Positions 1-5,687 of a stretch of 6,416 nt of DNA are shown here, one piece after another. Every line of letters starts with the position of its first letter. Positions within the stretch are counted from its first letter, which is position 1. Source of the DNA: Burkholderiales bacterium (GTDB lineage: Bacteria; Pseudomonadota; Gammaproteobacteria; Burkholderiales; Casimicrobiaceae). Made by a program: the position numbers and the translations under genes. Location of the stretch: the NCBI GenBank assembly GCA_031283405.1, contig JAITBX010000232.1, positions 1 to 6,416 on the forward strand, given 5' to 3'. The notes under the pieces were generated by a model. That model made no database searches. It had not been told where the DNA came from and saw only the letters and a program-made list of their open reading frames with translations.

Positions 1-116
1 GCCATGGTCAGTGCATCAATCACGATGTCCGCCGTCATCCGGGGTTGGATTGACCAGCCGACAACCTCGCGGTTAAACAGATCAAGAATGATCGCCAAGT
101 ACAACCAGCCCTCAAC
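1..116 (-). pseudogene. IS3-family transposase (OrfB, rve integrase domain), remnant
   Basis: Reading the minus strand from 116 to 1 gives an open stretch with the core EGWLYLAIILDLFNREVVGW followed by SIQPRMTADIVIDALTMA. This is the hallmark block after the first catalytic Asp in the DDE integrase core of IS3-family OrfB transposases, which cut and join the element's ends. The frame runs off the left edge, so the later catalytic Asp and Glu cannot be seen. On the other side, homology stops at about 113-116. The upstream codons read SALNNS and then meet a TAG at 135-137, and the usual D-I-T-Y block and helix-turn-helix region are missing. The gene is therefore cut at its 5' side and is very probably inactive. 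Family assignment is firm; the subgroup is not. Confidence 0.85.
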
Positions 117-161
117 CGAATTGTTCAGGGCGGACTAACTAACGGGCGACCACAGAGCCTG

Positions 162-182
162 CCCCGCGAAGGCGGGGGGGGG
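162..182. repeat. GC hairpin with adjoining G9 run, downstream of yggU
   Basis: CCCCGC (162-167), loop GAAG, and GCGGGG (172-177) form a perfect 6-bp stem. The G-run continues to 182, making nine Gs in a row from 174. It lies 2 nt beyond the yggU stop codon and between that gene and the transposase remnant. On the minus strand the stem could slow or end yggU transcription, but no T-tract follows, so it is not a standard intrinsic terminator. It resembles the short GC palindromes scattered at gene ends in many proteobacteria. The long G-run is also a likely spot for sequencing or assembly error. Confidence 0.5.
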
Positions 183-184
183 CC

Positions 185-490
185 TTACAACTCCGCTGCC
201 CATTCCCGATCCGGGCGCATCAACGGCGATTCGATGCGGACGACTTTGCGGCGGGCGCTTTGTCCTTGTTCCAATGTCACGGCGCGCTGCCCGACGCCGA
301 ACGCTTCAGCAAAAAAACGCAGCAGCGCCTGATTGGCTTTGCCGTCCACCGGCGGCGCGGCGAGCCGCACTTTCAGCGCGCCGTCGTGGATGCCTTGAAT
401 TTCGGTTCGCTTCGCGCCCGGCTGAACATGCAGGGTCAGCATCAAATCGTTGCCGTCTTCGCGTCGCCAGAGAACGGTTTTGGGAATCAT
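185..490 (-). CDS. yggU: DUF167 / YggU family protein
   Basis: This 101-residue protein fits the small DUF167 (YggU) family, whose molecular role is not established. The family core is clear: HVQPGAKRTEI at residues 21-31, VRLAAPPVDGKANQALLRFF at 41-60, and the closing GQSARRKVVRI at 76-86, where family members bear a conserved S-x-x-K/R-x-V pattern. Family length is about 95-105 residues, so it appears complete. The ATG at 488-490 is used because it gives the normal N-terminal length. Its Shine-Dalgarno is poor: purine-rich AGGGAGAAGGG lies more than 12 nt upstream, within or beside the palindrome at the end of proC. A start at Met17 would cut into the family fold. It is the last gene of the yggS-proC-yggU group, 27 nt after proC. 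In many relatives a yggT membrane-protein gene sits between proC and this gene; it is absent here. Confidence 0.9.
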   Translation of the reverse strand: MIPKTVLWRREDGNDLMLTLHVQPGAKRTEIQGIHDGALKVRLAAPPVDGKANQALLRFFAEAFGVGQRAVTLEQGQSARRKVVRIESPLMRPDREWAAEL

Positions 491-514
491 CTGTGCGAAA
501 AACTTTCCCTTCTC

Positions 515-540
515 CCCCTACTCCGCAAGCGGGCGAGGGG
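515..540. repeat. REP-like imperfect palindrome overlapping the proC 3' end
   Basis: The sequence is symmetric about 527/528. CCCCT (515-519) pairs with AGGGG (536-540), and CCGC (523-526) pairs with GCGG (529-532). Between them lie one T-G wobble and two mismatches, giving a 12-position stem closed by AA. It resembles the widespread proteobacterial palindrome of the type CCCTCTCCCGC-GCGGGAGAGGG. It contains the last six proC sense codons (Thr279 to Glu284) and the TAG stop at 518-520. The symmetry is seen directly; calling it a dispersed repeat is inference, because only one copy is present in this window. Confidence 0.55.
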
Positions 541-1372
541 TGTCGATGGCTTGATCAACACCCAACTCGTCGCCCAATTCCATTGACCGTTGCCAAGCTG
601 CGTGTACGGCGTTCTGAAAGGTTTGGCTGACGCCTGCCTGATCGAGCACCCGGATGGCGCTCTCGGTGGTCCCGCCTTTTGAGGTGACGCGGGCGCGCAG
701 TTCGGCAAACGGAGTGTTGCCGTGACGCGCCAGCGCCAGGCCGCCGGACAGAACGGAGAGGGCGATGGCGTGCGCTTCCTCTTCTTGCAGGTTCAGCGAG
801 CGGGCAGCCGCTTCCAGATTTTCCAGAAAGTAGAACACATAGGCCGGGCCGCTGCCGGACAGCGCAGTCATGATGTCGAGCATTTCTTCCCGATTCAGCC
901 AGACCACATTGCCGACGCTTTCGAGCAACTCATGGGCGCAATGCCGCGCCGCGTCGTTGACGCCGGGCATCGCATAGATGCCGGTGTGTCCGGCGCCGAC
1001 CTGCGCCGGGGTGTTCGGCATCGCCCGGATCACGGCGGGATAATCGCTCAGCCAGCGCGAGAGGTCTTTGGCGCGAACGCCCGCCGCAATCGACAGCACC
1101 GCCGGAATGACGGGCGTAAATGGTGCCAATTGGCGGGCAACGGTCTGCAAATGTTGCGGTTTGACAGCTAAAACGACGATATCGACGCCATCGAAAATAT
1201 TGCTTGCGAGCGACGGGTAACACTGCATCTGCGGGTAAGCCGCAGTCATCCGCGCCCGCTGACCTTCATCGGGGTCAACGACTTTGATATGGGCGGCATT
1301 CTTGCCGTTGTCCACCATTCCGCCGATCAGTGCGGTCGCCATCGCGCCGCCGCCGATAAAAACGCATTTCAT
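518..1372 (-). CDS. proC: Pyrroline-5-carboxylate reductase
   Basis: This enzyme catalyses the last step of proline synthesis, reducing 1-pyrroline-5-carboxylate to L-proline with NAD(P)H in the cytoplasm. The 284-residue protein opens with the Rossmann dinucleotide-binding strand and glycine turn FIGGGAMA (5-12). The family blocks follow in order: VLAVKPQ (67-73), RAMPNTPA (116-123), ALSGSGPAYVF (170-180) and the P5CR signature around RVTSKGGTTESAIRVLD (228-244). The ATG at 1370-1372 is preferred to the GTG two codons upstream, because AGAGAGG (1378-1384) is placed 5 nt before the ATG and would overlap the GTG. It lies 23 nt after yggS on the same strand, so co-transcription is likely. The family is usually about 270 residues. 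The extra tail DTPRPLAE at 277-284 is largely encoded by the palindrome at 515-540 and is unlikely to be ancestral. Confidence 0.96.
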   Translation of the reverse strand: MKCVFIGGGAMATALIGGMVDNGKNAAHIKVVDPDEGQRARMTAAYPQMQCYPSLASNIFDGVDIVVLAVKPQHLQTVARQLAPFTPVIPAVLSIAAGVRAKDLSRWLSDYPAVIRAMPNTPAQVGAGHTGIYAMPGVNDAARHCAHELLESVGNVVWLNREEMLDIMTALSGSGPAYVFYFLENLEAAARSLNLQEEEAHAIALSVLSGGLALARHGNTPFAELRARVTSKGGTTESAIRVLDQAGVSQTFQNAVHAAWQRSMELGDELGVDQAIDTPRPLAE

Positions 1373-1377
1373 AGACA

Positions 1378-1384
1378 CCTCTCT
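1378..1384 (-). promoter_or_regulatory. Ribosome binding site deciding the proC start
   Basis: Read on the minus strand this is AGAGAGG, 5 nt before the ATG at 1370-1372. It overlaps a possible GTG start at 1376-1378, which makes that upstream codon unlikely. Confidence 0.6.
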
Positions 1385-1395
1385 AATTCCTGAAT

Positions 1396-2082
1396 TTATG
1401 GCCGTTCTCCAAACAAGGCGCTGCCGATGCGCAATTCGGTCGAACCTTCGGCGATAGCGGCGTCGAGGTCGGCGCTCATGCCCATCGACAACACGTCAGC
1501 GGGTAGCCCCGCTGCTTGCGCTTGTTCCTGACACCGGCGCAACACCGCGAACTGCCGGCGCTGCTCTGTCGTGTCGTCCGTCTCTGCCGCGATCCCCATG
1601 AAGCCCCGCCATCGCAGGCGCGGCAAACGGGCGATCCGGGCGGCGAGGGCAAGCGCCGCTTCCGGCGCGACGCCGCTTTTCTGCGGCTCGGCGCTGATAT
1701 TAACCTGTATCAGGATTTCCAGCGATGGCCGATCGGCGGGGCGCGCCGCCGACAAGCGCTCCGCCAGCGCCAGAGAGTTAACGGTTTCGATCCGGTCAAA
1801 CAGTTGGGCGGCAAGCGCTGCTTTGTTGCGTTGCAGGGAGCCGATCAACGTCCAAGAGATGTTTTTCAGATCAGTAAGCGCTTGCTGTTTGTCTCTGGCT
1901 TCTTGGACATAGTTTTCGCCGAACCGGCGCTGCCCAAGGGCATAAAGCCGGCGCACGACCTCCGGCGGGAAGCGTTTCGAGACCGCCAAAAGGGCGATTT
2001 CCTCGGCATTTCTTCCACACTGGGCAACCGATTCGCTAATTCGTTGCCAAACCGCTTGCCATGCTTTTTGATACTGTTCCAT
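1396..2082 (-). CDS. yggS: YggS/PROSC family pyridoxal-phosphate homeostasis protein
   Basis: YggS proteins are single-domain, alanine-racemase-like TIM barrels that bind PLP without known catalysis and buffer cellular vitamin B6 and amino-acid pools. The 228-residue product has the PLP-lysine block LLAVSKRFP (31-39, Lys36 the expected Schiff-base residue), FGENYVQEA (54-62), QVNISAEPQKSG (126-137) and the phosphate-binding C-terminal block LSMGMSADLDAAIAEGSTEL (198-217) followed by RIGSALFG (218-225). Length matches the family (about 225-235). The start is set at the ATG at 2080-2082 because AAGGAG stands 6 nt before it. A longer frame from 2124 would add 14 residues with no family match. 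One oddity is WTLIGSLQRNK at 77-87, where relatives usually read W-H-F-I-G-x-L-Q-x-N-K. The gene heads the minus-strand group and diverges from pilT, a common arrangement in beta- and gammaproteobacteria. Confidence 0.95.
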   Translation of the reverse strand: MEQYQKAWQAVWQRISESVAQCGRNAEEIALLAVSKRFPPEVVRRLYALGQRRFGENYVQEARDKQQALTDLKNISWTLIGSLQRNKAALAAQLFDRIETVNSLALAERLSAARPADRPSLEILIQVNISAEPQKSGVAPEAALALAARIARLPRLRWRGFMGIAAETDDTTEQRRQFAVLRRCQEQAQAAGLPADVLSMGMSADLDAAIAEGSTELRIGSALFGERP

Positions 2083-2088
2083 AATCAA

Positions 2089-2094
2089 CTCCTT
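2089..2094 (-). promoter_or_regulatory. Ribosome binding site deciding the yggS start
   Basis: This reads AAGGAG on the minus strand, 6 nt before the ATG at 2080-2082. It supports the shorter 228-residue YggS over the extension starting at 2124. Confidence 0.75.
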
Positions 2095-2147
2095 GGACGC
2101 TGTGTCGTTTCGCCAAAACGTCATGGCACGCTCATGAGAAGGAAAGG

Positions 2148-2153
2148 ATTATA
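2148..2153 (-). promoter_or_regulatory. Candidate -10 element for the yggS-proC-yggU transcript
   Basis: The minus strand reads TATAAT, a perfect sigma-70 -10 hexamer. Transcription would begin near 2141 and leave a leader of about 60 nt before yggS. The matching -35 is weak: nothing close to TTGACA stands 16-18 nt upstream, and there is no TG extension. The hexamer ends 1 nt before the pilT start codon and lies in its leader, so yggS promoter activity would compete with the start of pilT. A plus-strand promoter for pilT was not found with confidence in the remaining 72-bp gap. Confidence 0.35.
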
Positions 2154-2154
2154 G

Positions 2155-3198
2155 ATGGATATTACCGAACTTCTGGCCTTTGCCGTCAAAAACAACGCCT
2201 CCGACCTGCATCTGTCGTCAACTCTGCCGCCGATGATCCGCGTTCACGGCGATATTCGGCGGGTCAATGTGCCGCCGCTGACGCACGAGGAAGTCTATGC
2301 GATGGTCTATGACATCATGAGCGACTCGGTGCGCAAGGAGTATGAGGAACGGCTCGAATGTGACTTTTCGTTTGAGATTCCCAATCTGGCGCGTTTTCGC
2401 GTCAACGCCTTTACCCAGTTGCACGGCGCCAGTGTGGCGTTCCGTCCCATTCCGTCGAAGGTGCAGACGCTTGAACAGTTGAGCGCGCCCAAGGCGACGC
2501 ACGAAATCCTCAAGCGTCCGCGCGGTCTGATTCTGGTCACCGGCCCGACCGGTTGCGGCAAATCGACCACGCTGGCGGCGATGATCAATGAAATCAATGA
2601 GCAGGAAAACGGGCACGTTCTGACCATCGAAGACCCGATCGAGTTCGTTCACGAATCGAAGAAATGCCTCATCAACCAGCGCGAAGTCCATCACCACACG
2701 CACTCGTTCGGCGACGCGCTGCGCAGCGCCGTGCGCGAAGACCCCGACTACATTCTGGTCGGCGAAATGCGCGACCTCGAAACCATCCGGTTGGCGTTGA
2801 CGGCGGCGGAAACCGGCCACTTGGTGTTTGCAACTTTGCACACCGGTTCCGCGCCCAAGACGATCGACCGGATCATCGACGTGTTTCCGGCGGCGGAAAA
2901 AGAAATGGTGCGCGCGATGTTGTCCGAATCGCTGGTGGCTGTCATCGCTCAACAATTGTTAAAAACCAAAGACGGGCTGGGACGTTGCGCCGCGTTTGAA
3001 GTGCTGATGGGCACACCGGCTGTTCGCAATCTGGTGCGTGAAAACAAAATCGCACAGATGTATTCGTCGATCCAGACCGGTCAGGCAGCTGGTATGCAGA
3101 CGATGGATCAAGCGCTGCTCGATTTGGTGAAGCGCAACAAAATCACCGTTCAGTCGGCCTTGCACATCGCCACCAACAAGGAGCTGTTCAACGCTTAG
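2155..3198 (+). CDS. pilT: Type IV pilus retraction ATPase PilT
   Basis: PilT is the hexameric cytoplasmic motor that powers pilus disassembly and retraction, for twitching motility, surface sensing and DNA uptake. The 347-residue protein has the N-terminal PAS-like domain (about 1-100, with the ASDLHL motif at 15-20) and a RecA-like ATPase domain. Visible motifs are Walker A GPTGCGKST (130-138, Lys136), the Asp box TIEDPIEF (157-164), Walker B ILVGEMRD (200-207, Glu204), the His box TGHLVFATLHT (220-230), and AVRNLVRE (289-296), which is the AIRNLIRE retraction motif specific to PilT-type proteins. That last motif separates it from assembly ATPases such as PilB. The ATG at 2155 follows a GGAAAGGA Shine-Dalgarno at a normal distance. 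Length is typical (about 345). Walker A has Cys134 where Ser is usual. The gene diverges from yggS and leads pilU by 51 nt. Confidence 0.97.
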   Translation: MDITELLAFAVKNNASDLHLSSTLPPMIRVHGDIRRVNVPPLTHEEVYAMVYDIMSDSVRKEYEERLECDFSFEIPNLARFRVNAFTQLHGASVAFRPIPSKVQTLEQLSAPKATHEILKRPRGLILVTGPTGCGKSTTLAAMINEINEQENGHVLTIEDPIEFVHESKKCLINQREVHHHTHSFGDALRSAVREDPDYILVGEMRDLETIRLALTAAETGHLVFATLHTGSAPKTIDRIIDVFPAAEKEMVRAMLSESLVAVIAQQLLKTKDGLGRCAAFEVLMGTPAVRNLVRENKIAQMYSSIQTGQAAGMQTMDQALLDLVKRNKITVQSALHIATNKELFNA

Positions 3199-3207
3199 TC
3201 GATACGG

Positions 3208-3213
3208 CATAAT
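3208..3213 (+). promoter_or_regulatory. Weak candidate -10 in the pilT-pilU gap
   Basis: CATAAT matches five of six bases of the -10 consensus and lies in a clearly AT-rich 51-nt gap inside an otherwise GC-rich region. No good -35 is present; TTCAAC at 3187-3192 is the nearest partial match but is spaced too close. It may allow some separate expression of pilU. The evidence is thin. Confidence 0.2.
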
Positions 3214-3249
3214 AAATTTTCTGCTGGTATTACGTCTTTATGAATATTT

Positions 3250-4440
3250 ATGAATATGGATAATAAACGCGCCGTTCAATTCATTCATGATTTGCTGGAA
3301 CTGCTGGTTCAGCAAAAGGGGTCTGACCTGTTTATCACCGTCGGTTTTCCTCCGGCCATCAAGGTTAACGGCAAAATTTCGCCGGTTTCAAAGTCGCCGC
3401 TGGAGCCGCAACATACCGCCGAGCTGGTTCGCTGCATCATGAACGATCGGCAAAAAGAAATCTTCGATCAGACGAAAGAGTGCAACTACGCGCTGAGCTT
3501 GCAAGGTGTCGGGCGTTTCCGCGTCAGCTCCTTTCTGCAACAGGGCTGGCCGGGCATGGTGCTGCGCTCGATCAACACCAAGATTCCGGTCTATGAAGAT
3601 TTGGGAATGCCGCTGGTGCTGAAAGATGTCATCCTCGCCAAGCGCGGCATCGTCATCTTCATCGGCGCGACCGGCGCCGGCAAGTCCACCACGATGGCGT
3701 CGTTGCTCGCGCACCGCAACAAATACAGCTACGGCCACATCATCACCATCGAAGACCCGATCGAATTCATTCACGAACACGGCAACTGCATTTTTACGCA
3801 GCGTGAAATCGGCGTCGATACCGATTCGTGGGACATCGCGCTGCAAAATTCGTTGCGGCAAGCGCCCGACGTCATCATGATCGGTGAAATTCGTTCGCGT
3901 GAAAACATGGACTTCGCCATCGCCTTCGCCGAAACCGGCCACCTGTGCATGGCGACCCTGCACGCCAACAGCACCAACCAAGCGCTCGACCGCATCATCA
4001 ACTTCTTCCCGGAAGAGCGGCGCACCCAAGTGCTGATGGACTTGTCGCTCAACATTCGCGCTTTCGTGGCGCAGCGTCTCATCCTGCGCGCCGATGGTCG
4101 CGGTCGTGTGCCGGCAACGGAAGTAATGCTCAATACGCCGCTCACTTCCGATCTCATTTTCAAGGGCGACATTCCCGGCATCAAAGACATCATGAAGCGT
4201 TCGCGCGAGCAGGGTATGCAGACCTTTGACCAATCGCTGTTCGATCTGTACGAGAAAGGTCTGATCACTTACGAAGACGCGCTGCGCAACGCCGACTCGA
4301 TCAACGATCTGCGGCTCGACATCAAACTGCGCGGCAAAGAAGCGCGCAGCCGCGATGCCTTCACCGGCACCGAACATCTCAGCGTGGTGAACAGCATCGC
4401 TCCCGACCTTGCCGACCCTGAATACGCGCTGGGACGCTAG
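3250..4440 (+). CDS. pilU: Type IV pilus retraction ATPase PilU (PilT paralogue)
   Basis: PilU is the accessory retraction motor that works with PilT, raising retraction force. In several species it acts only when PilT is present. The 396-residue product carries SDLFITVGFPPAIKVNGKI at 25-43 in the N-terminal domain, Walker A GATGAGKST (139-147, Lys145), the Asp box TIEDPIEF (166-173), Walker B VIMIGEIRS (208-216, Glu213) and the His box TGHLCMATLHA (229-239). The long C-terminal tail after about residue 350 is characteristic of PilU and distinguishes it from PilT. The place of AIRNLIRE is taken by the divergent PLTSDLIFKGD (297-307), as expected. Start choice is uncertain between ATG 3250 and ATG 3256 (MDNKRA); neither has a convincing Shine-Dalgarno. 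The gene follows pilT and is 13 nt from the DUF971 gene, suggesting read-through. Confidence 0.95.
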   Translation: MNMDNKRAVQFIHDLLELLVQQKGSDLFITVGFPPAIKVNGKISPVSKSPLEPQHTAELVRCIMNDRQKEIFDQTKECNYALSLQGVGRFRVSSFLQQGWPGMVLRSINTKIPVYEDLGMPLVLKDVILAKRGIVIFIGATGAGKSTTMASLLAHRNKYSYGHIITIEDPIEFIHEHGNCIFTQREIGVDTDSWDIALQNSLRQAPDVIMIGEIRSRENMDFAIAFAETGHLCMATLHANSTNQALDRIINFFPEERRTQVLMDLSLNIRAFVAQRLILRADGRGRVPATEVMLNTPLTSDLIFKGDIPGIKDIMKRSREQGMQTFDQSLFDLYEKGLITYEDALRNADSINDLRLDIKLRGKEARSRDAFTGTEHLSVVNSIAPDLADPEYALGR

Positions 4441-4453
4441 GGCACTAACGCAC

Positions 4454-4849
4454 ATGACCGATGAAGCCTTGACCCGACCGGTCGAGATCACGCTGCACAG
4501 CGCCTCGCGGCAACTGGAGTTGCGCTACGCCGATGGCCGTGAAATTCGTTTTACGCACGAATTTTTGCGCGTGTTCTCGCCGTCCGCCGAAGTGCGCGGA
4601 CACGGCCCCGGGCAAGAAACTTTGCAGACTGGTAAAAAAGACGTCAGCCTCATTCGGATCGAGCCGGTCGGTCACTACGCGCTGCGGCTGGTTTTTTCCG
4701 ACGGTCACGATTCCGGCTTGTATTCGTGGAACTATCTGGCCGAACTGGGCGCACAGCAGGAAACTTTGTGGCAGGATTATCTGGCGCGTTTGAAAGAGGC
4801 AGGCGGCAGCCGCGAAGCACCTCCTGCACCGTCGTCAGCTTCAATCTGA
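4454..4849 (+). CDS. DUF971 protein (GBBH-like N-terminal domain)
   Basis: This is a small cytoplasmic protein of 131 residues from the DUF971 family, named for similarity to the N-terminal domain of gamma-butyrobetaine hydroxylase. The specific role is unknown. Family blocks are plain: EITLHSASRQLELRYADG (11-28), EFLRVFSPSAEVRGHGPGQE (36-55), LQTGKKDVSLIRIEPVGHYA (57-76) and FSDGHDSGLYSWNYLAEL (81-98). The ATG at 4454 gives the family-typical N-terminus; the open frame extends upstream into pilU but without homology. The last 13 or so residues are Ala/Pro/Ser-rich and probably disordered. It sits 13 nt after pilU and 15 nt before ubiE. Adjacency of this family to ubiE is a recurring betaproteobacterial arrangement, which hints at a link to quinone metabolism, but that is inference from position only. 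Confidence 0.92.
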   Translation: MTDEALTRPVEITLHSASRQLELRYADGREIRFTHEFLRVFSPSAEVRGHGPGQETLQTGKKDVSLIRIEPVGHYALRLVFSDGHDSGLYSWNYLAELGAQQETLWQDYLARLKEAGGSREAPPAPSSASI

Positions 4850-4864
4850 GCGCGCTGAAAAAAC

Positions 4865-5602
4865 GTGGAGAAAAAAACCACCGACTTCGGTTTTGAAACC
4901 GTTTCCGCCGACGACAAACAAAAGCGCGTCGCCGACGTCTTTGATTCCGTCGCCGCGAAATACGATTTGATGAACGACTTGATGTCGTTCGGGCTGCATC
5001 GCTACTGGAAACGTTTTGCCATCGCGCGGGCATCTGCACTGCTGCCCGAAGATGCAGCCATTCTCGATCTTGCCGGCGGCACCGGCGACCTGACCCGCAG
5101 CTTCCTGAAAAAATTTCCGAAAGCAACCGTCGTTTTGTCCGACATCAACAACGCCATGTTGCAAGAAGGACGCAAAATCCTGCGCAGTCACGGCATCACC
5201 ACGCCGGTGGTGCAATGCAACGCCGAAGCGTTGCCGTTTACCGATCAAAGCCTTCACGCCGTGTCGATCAGTTTCGGCCTGCGCAACGTCACCGAAAAAG
5301 AAACCGCGTTGCGTGAAATGCGCCGCGTGCTGAAGCCCGGCGGCTTGGCGCTGGTGCTGGAATTTTCCCACGTGTGGAGGCCGCTCTCGCCGTTCTACGA
5401 TTTCTACAGCTTCAAAGTGTTGCCGAAACTCGGCCGCCTCATCGCTCACGACGAAGCGAGCTATCGTTACCTCGCCGAATCCATCCGCAAACACCCCGAT
5501 CAGGAAACGCTGAAAGCGATGATGCTGGACGCCGGCTTTCAGCGCGTGGATTACCACAACCTGACCGCGGGTGTCGTCGCCGTTCACGTTGGGCGGGCGT
5601 GA
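4865..5602 (+). CDS. ubiE: Ubiquinone/menaquinone C-methyltransferase UbiE
   Basis: UbiE is the SAM-dependent C-methyltransferase of quinone synthesis. It methylates 2-octaprenyl-6-methoxy-1,4-benzoquinol on the ubiquinone route and demethylmenaquinol on the menaquinone route. The 245-residue protein has both UbiE/COQ5 signatures, YDLMNDLMSFGLHRYW (33-48) and RVLKPGGLALVLEFS (154-168), plus the SAM-binding motif LDLAGGTGDLT (67-77). The acidic residue ending the second strand is Asp93 in LSDINNAM. Length is typical (about 243-251). The start is a GTG at 4865: an in-frame TGA at 4856-4858 rules out anything upstream, and the first residues (KTTDFGFETV) match the family N-terminus. The Shine-Dalgarno is weak, consistent with translation coupled to the DUF971 gene 15 nt before. 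In many relatives ubiJ and ubiB follow within a few genes; here an unrelated AT-rich gene and an IS element follow. Confidence 0.96.
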   Translation: MEKKTTDFGFETVSADDKQKRVADVFDSVAAKYDLMNDLMSFGLHRYWKRFAIARASALLPEDAAILDLAGGTGDLTRSFLKKFPKATVVLSDINNAMLQEGRKILRSHGITTPVVQCNAEALPFTDQSLHAVSISFGLRNVTEKETALREMRRVLKPGGLALVLEFSHVWRPLSPFYDFYSFKVLPKLGRLIAHDEASYRYLAESIRKHPDQETLKAMMLDAGFQRVDYHNLTAGVVAVHVGRA

Positions 5603-5623
5603 ATCAGGGATCAGGAATCAGGG
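5603..5623 (+). repeat. Three tandem heptads, ATCAGGG type
   Basis: Three adjacent 7-nt units, ATCAGGG, ATCAGGA and ATCAGGG, begin immediately after the ubiE stop codon. Copies 1 and 3 are identical and copy 2 has one substitution. They could reflect slipped-strand duplication or be the edge of a dispersed intergenic repeat. No function can be assigned. Confidence 0.7.
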
Positions 5624-5630
5624 TGTAGGG

Positions 5631-5645
5631 GCGACCTGTGGTCGC
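5631..5645. repeat. Perfect hairpin GCGACC-TGT-GGTCGC after ubiE
   Basis: Six-base arms pair perfectly around a TGT loop, 28 nt after the ubiE stop. With the preceding TAGGGG it resembles a dispersed intergenic repeat of the TAGGGGCGACC type seen in several environmental bacteria. It might attenuate the pilT-ubiE transcript, but no T-run follows, so I do not call it a terminator. Confidence 0.5.
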
Positions 5646-5687
5646 GTTGAGCTATTGCGAGCGGCAGCCCTGCAACTGTGGAGGTGG

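Noticed and set aside
2083..2124. Longer YggS starting at 2124 (MTFWRNDTASKELI extension).
   Set aside because: The extension has no family match, and AAGGAG at 2089-2094 is placed exactly for the ATG at 2082.
2124..2139. Possible sigma-54 promoter for pilT: TGGCACG (2124-2130) matches the -24 element.
   Set aside because: The -12 element at the required spacing reads TGAGA instead of TTGCA or TTGCT and lacks the essential GC, so the match is only half a promoter.
2218..2955. Long minus-strand open frames opposite pilT and, similarly, opposite pilU and ubiE.
   Set aside because: They are antisense shadows of GC-rich coding genes with Arg/His-rich, low-complexity translations and no recognisable motifs; the plus-strand proteins are unambiguous.
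4409..4453. Longer DUF971 protein starting at 4409 inside pilU.
   Set aside because: The added residues are out-of-frame pilU sequence and have no family match; ATG 4454 gives the usual N-terminus.
5631..5645. Hairpin after ubiE as an intrinsic terminator.
   Set aside because: The stem is sound but is followed by GTTGAGC rather than a T-run.
5571..5687. Extended hypothetical protein starting at 5571 inside ubiE.
   Set aside because: It would translate the end of ubiE out of frame, the heptad repeat and the hairpin, and would bury the signal peptide about 40 residues inside the protein.
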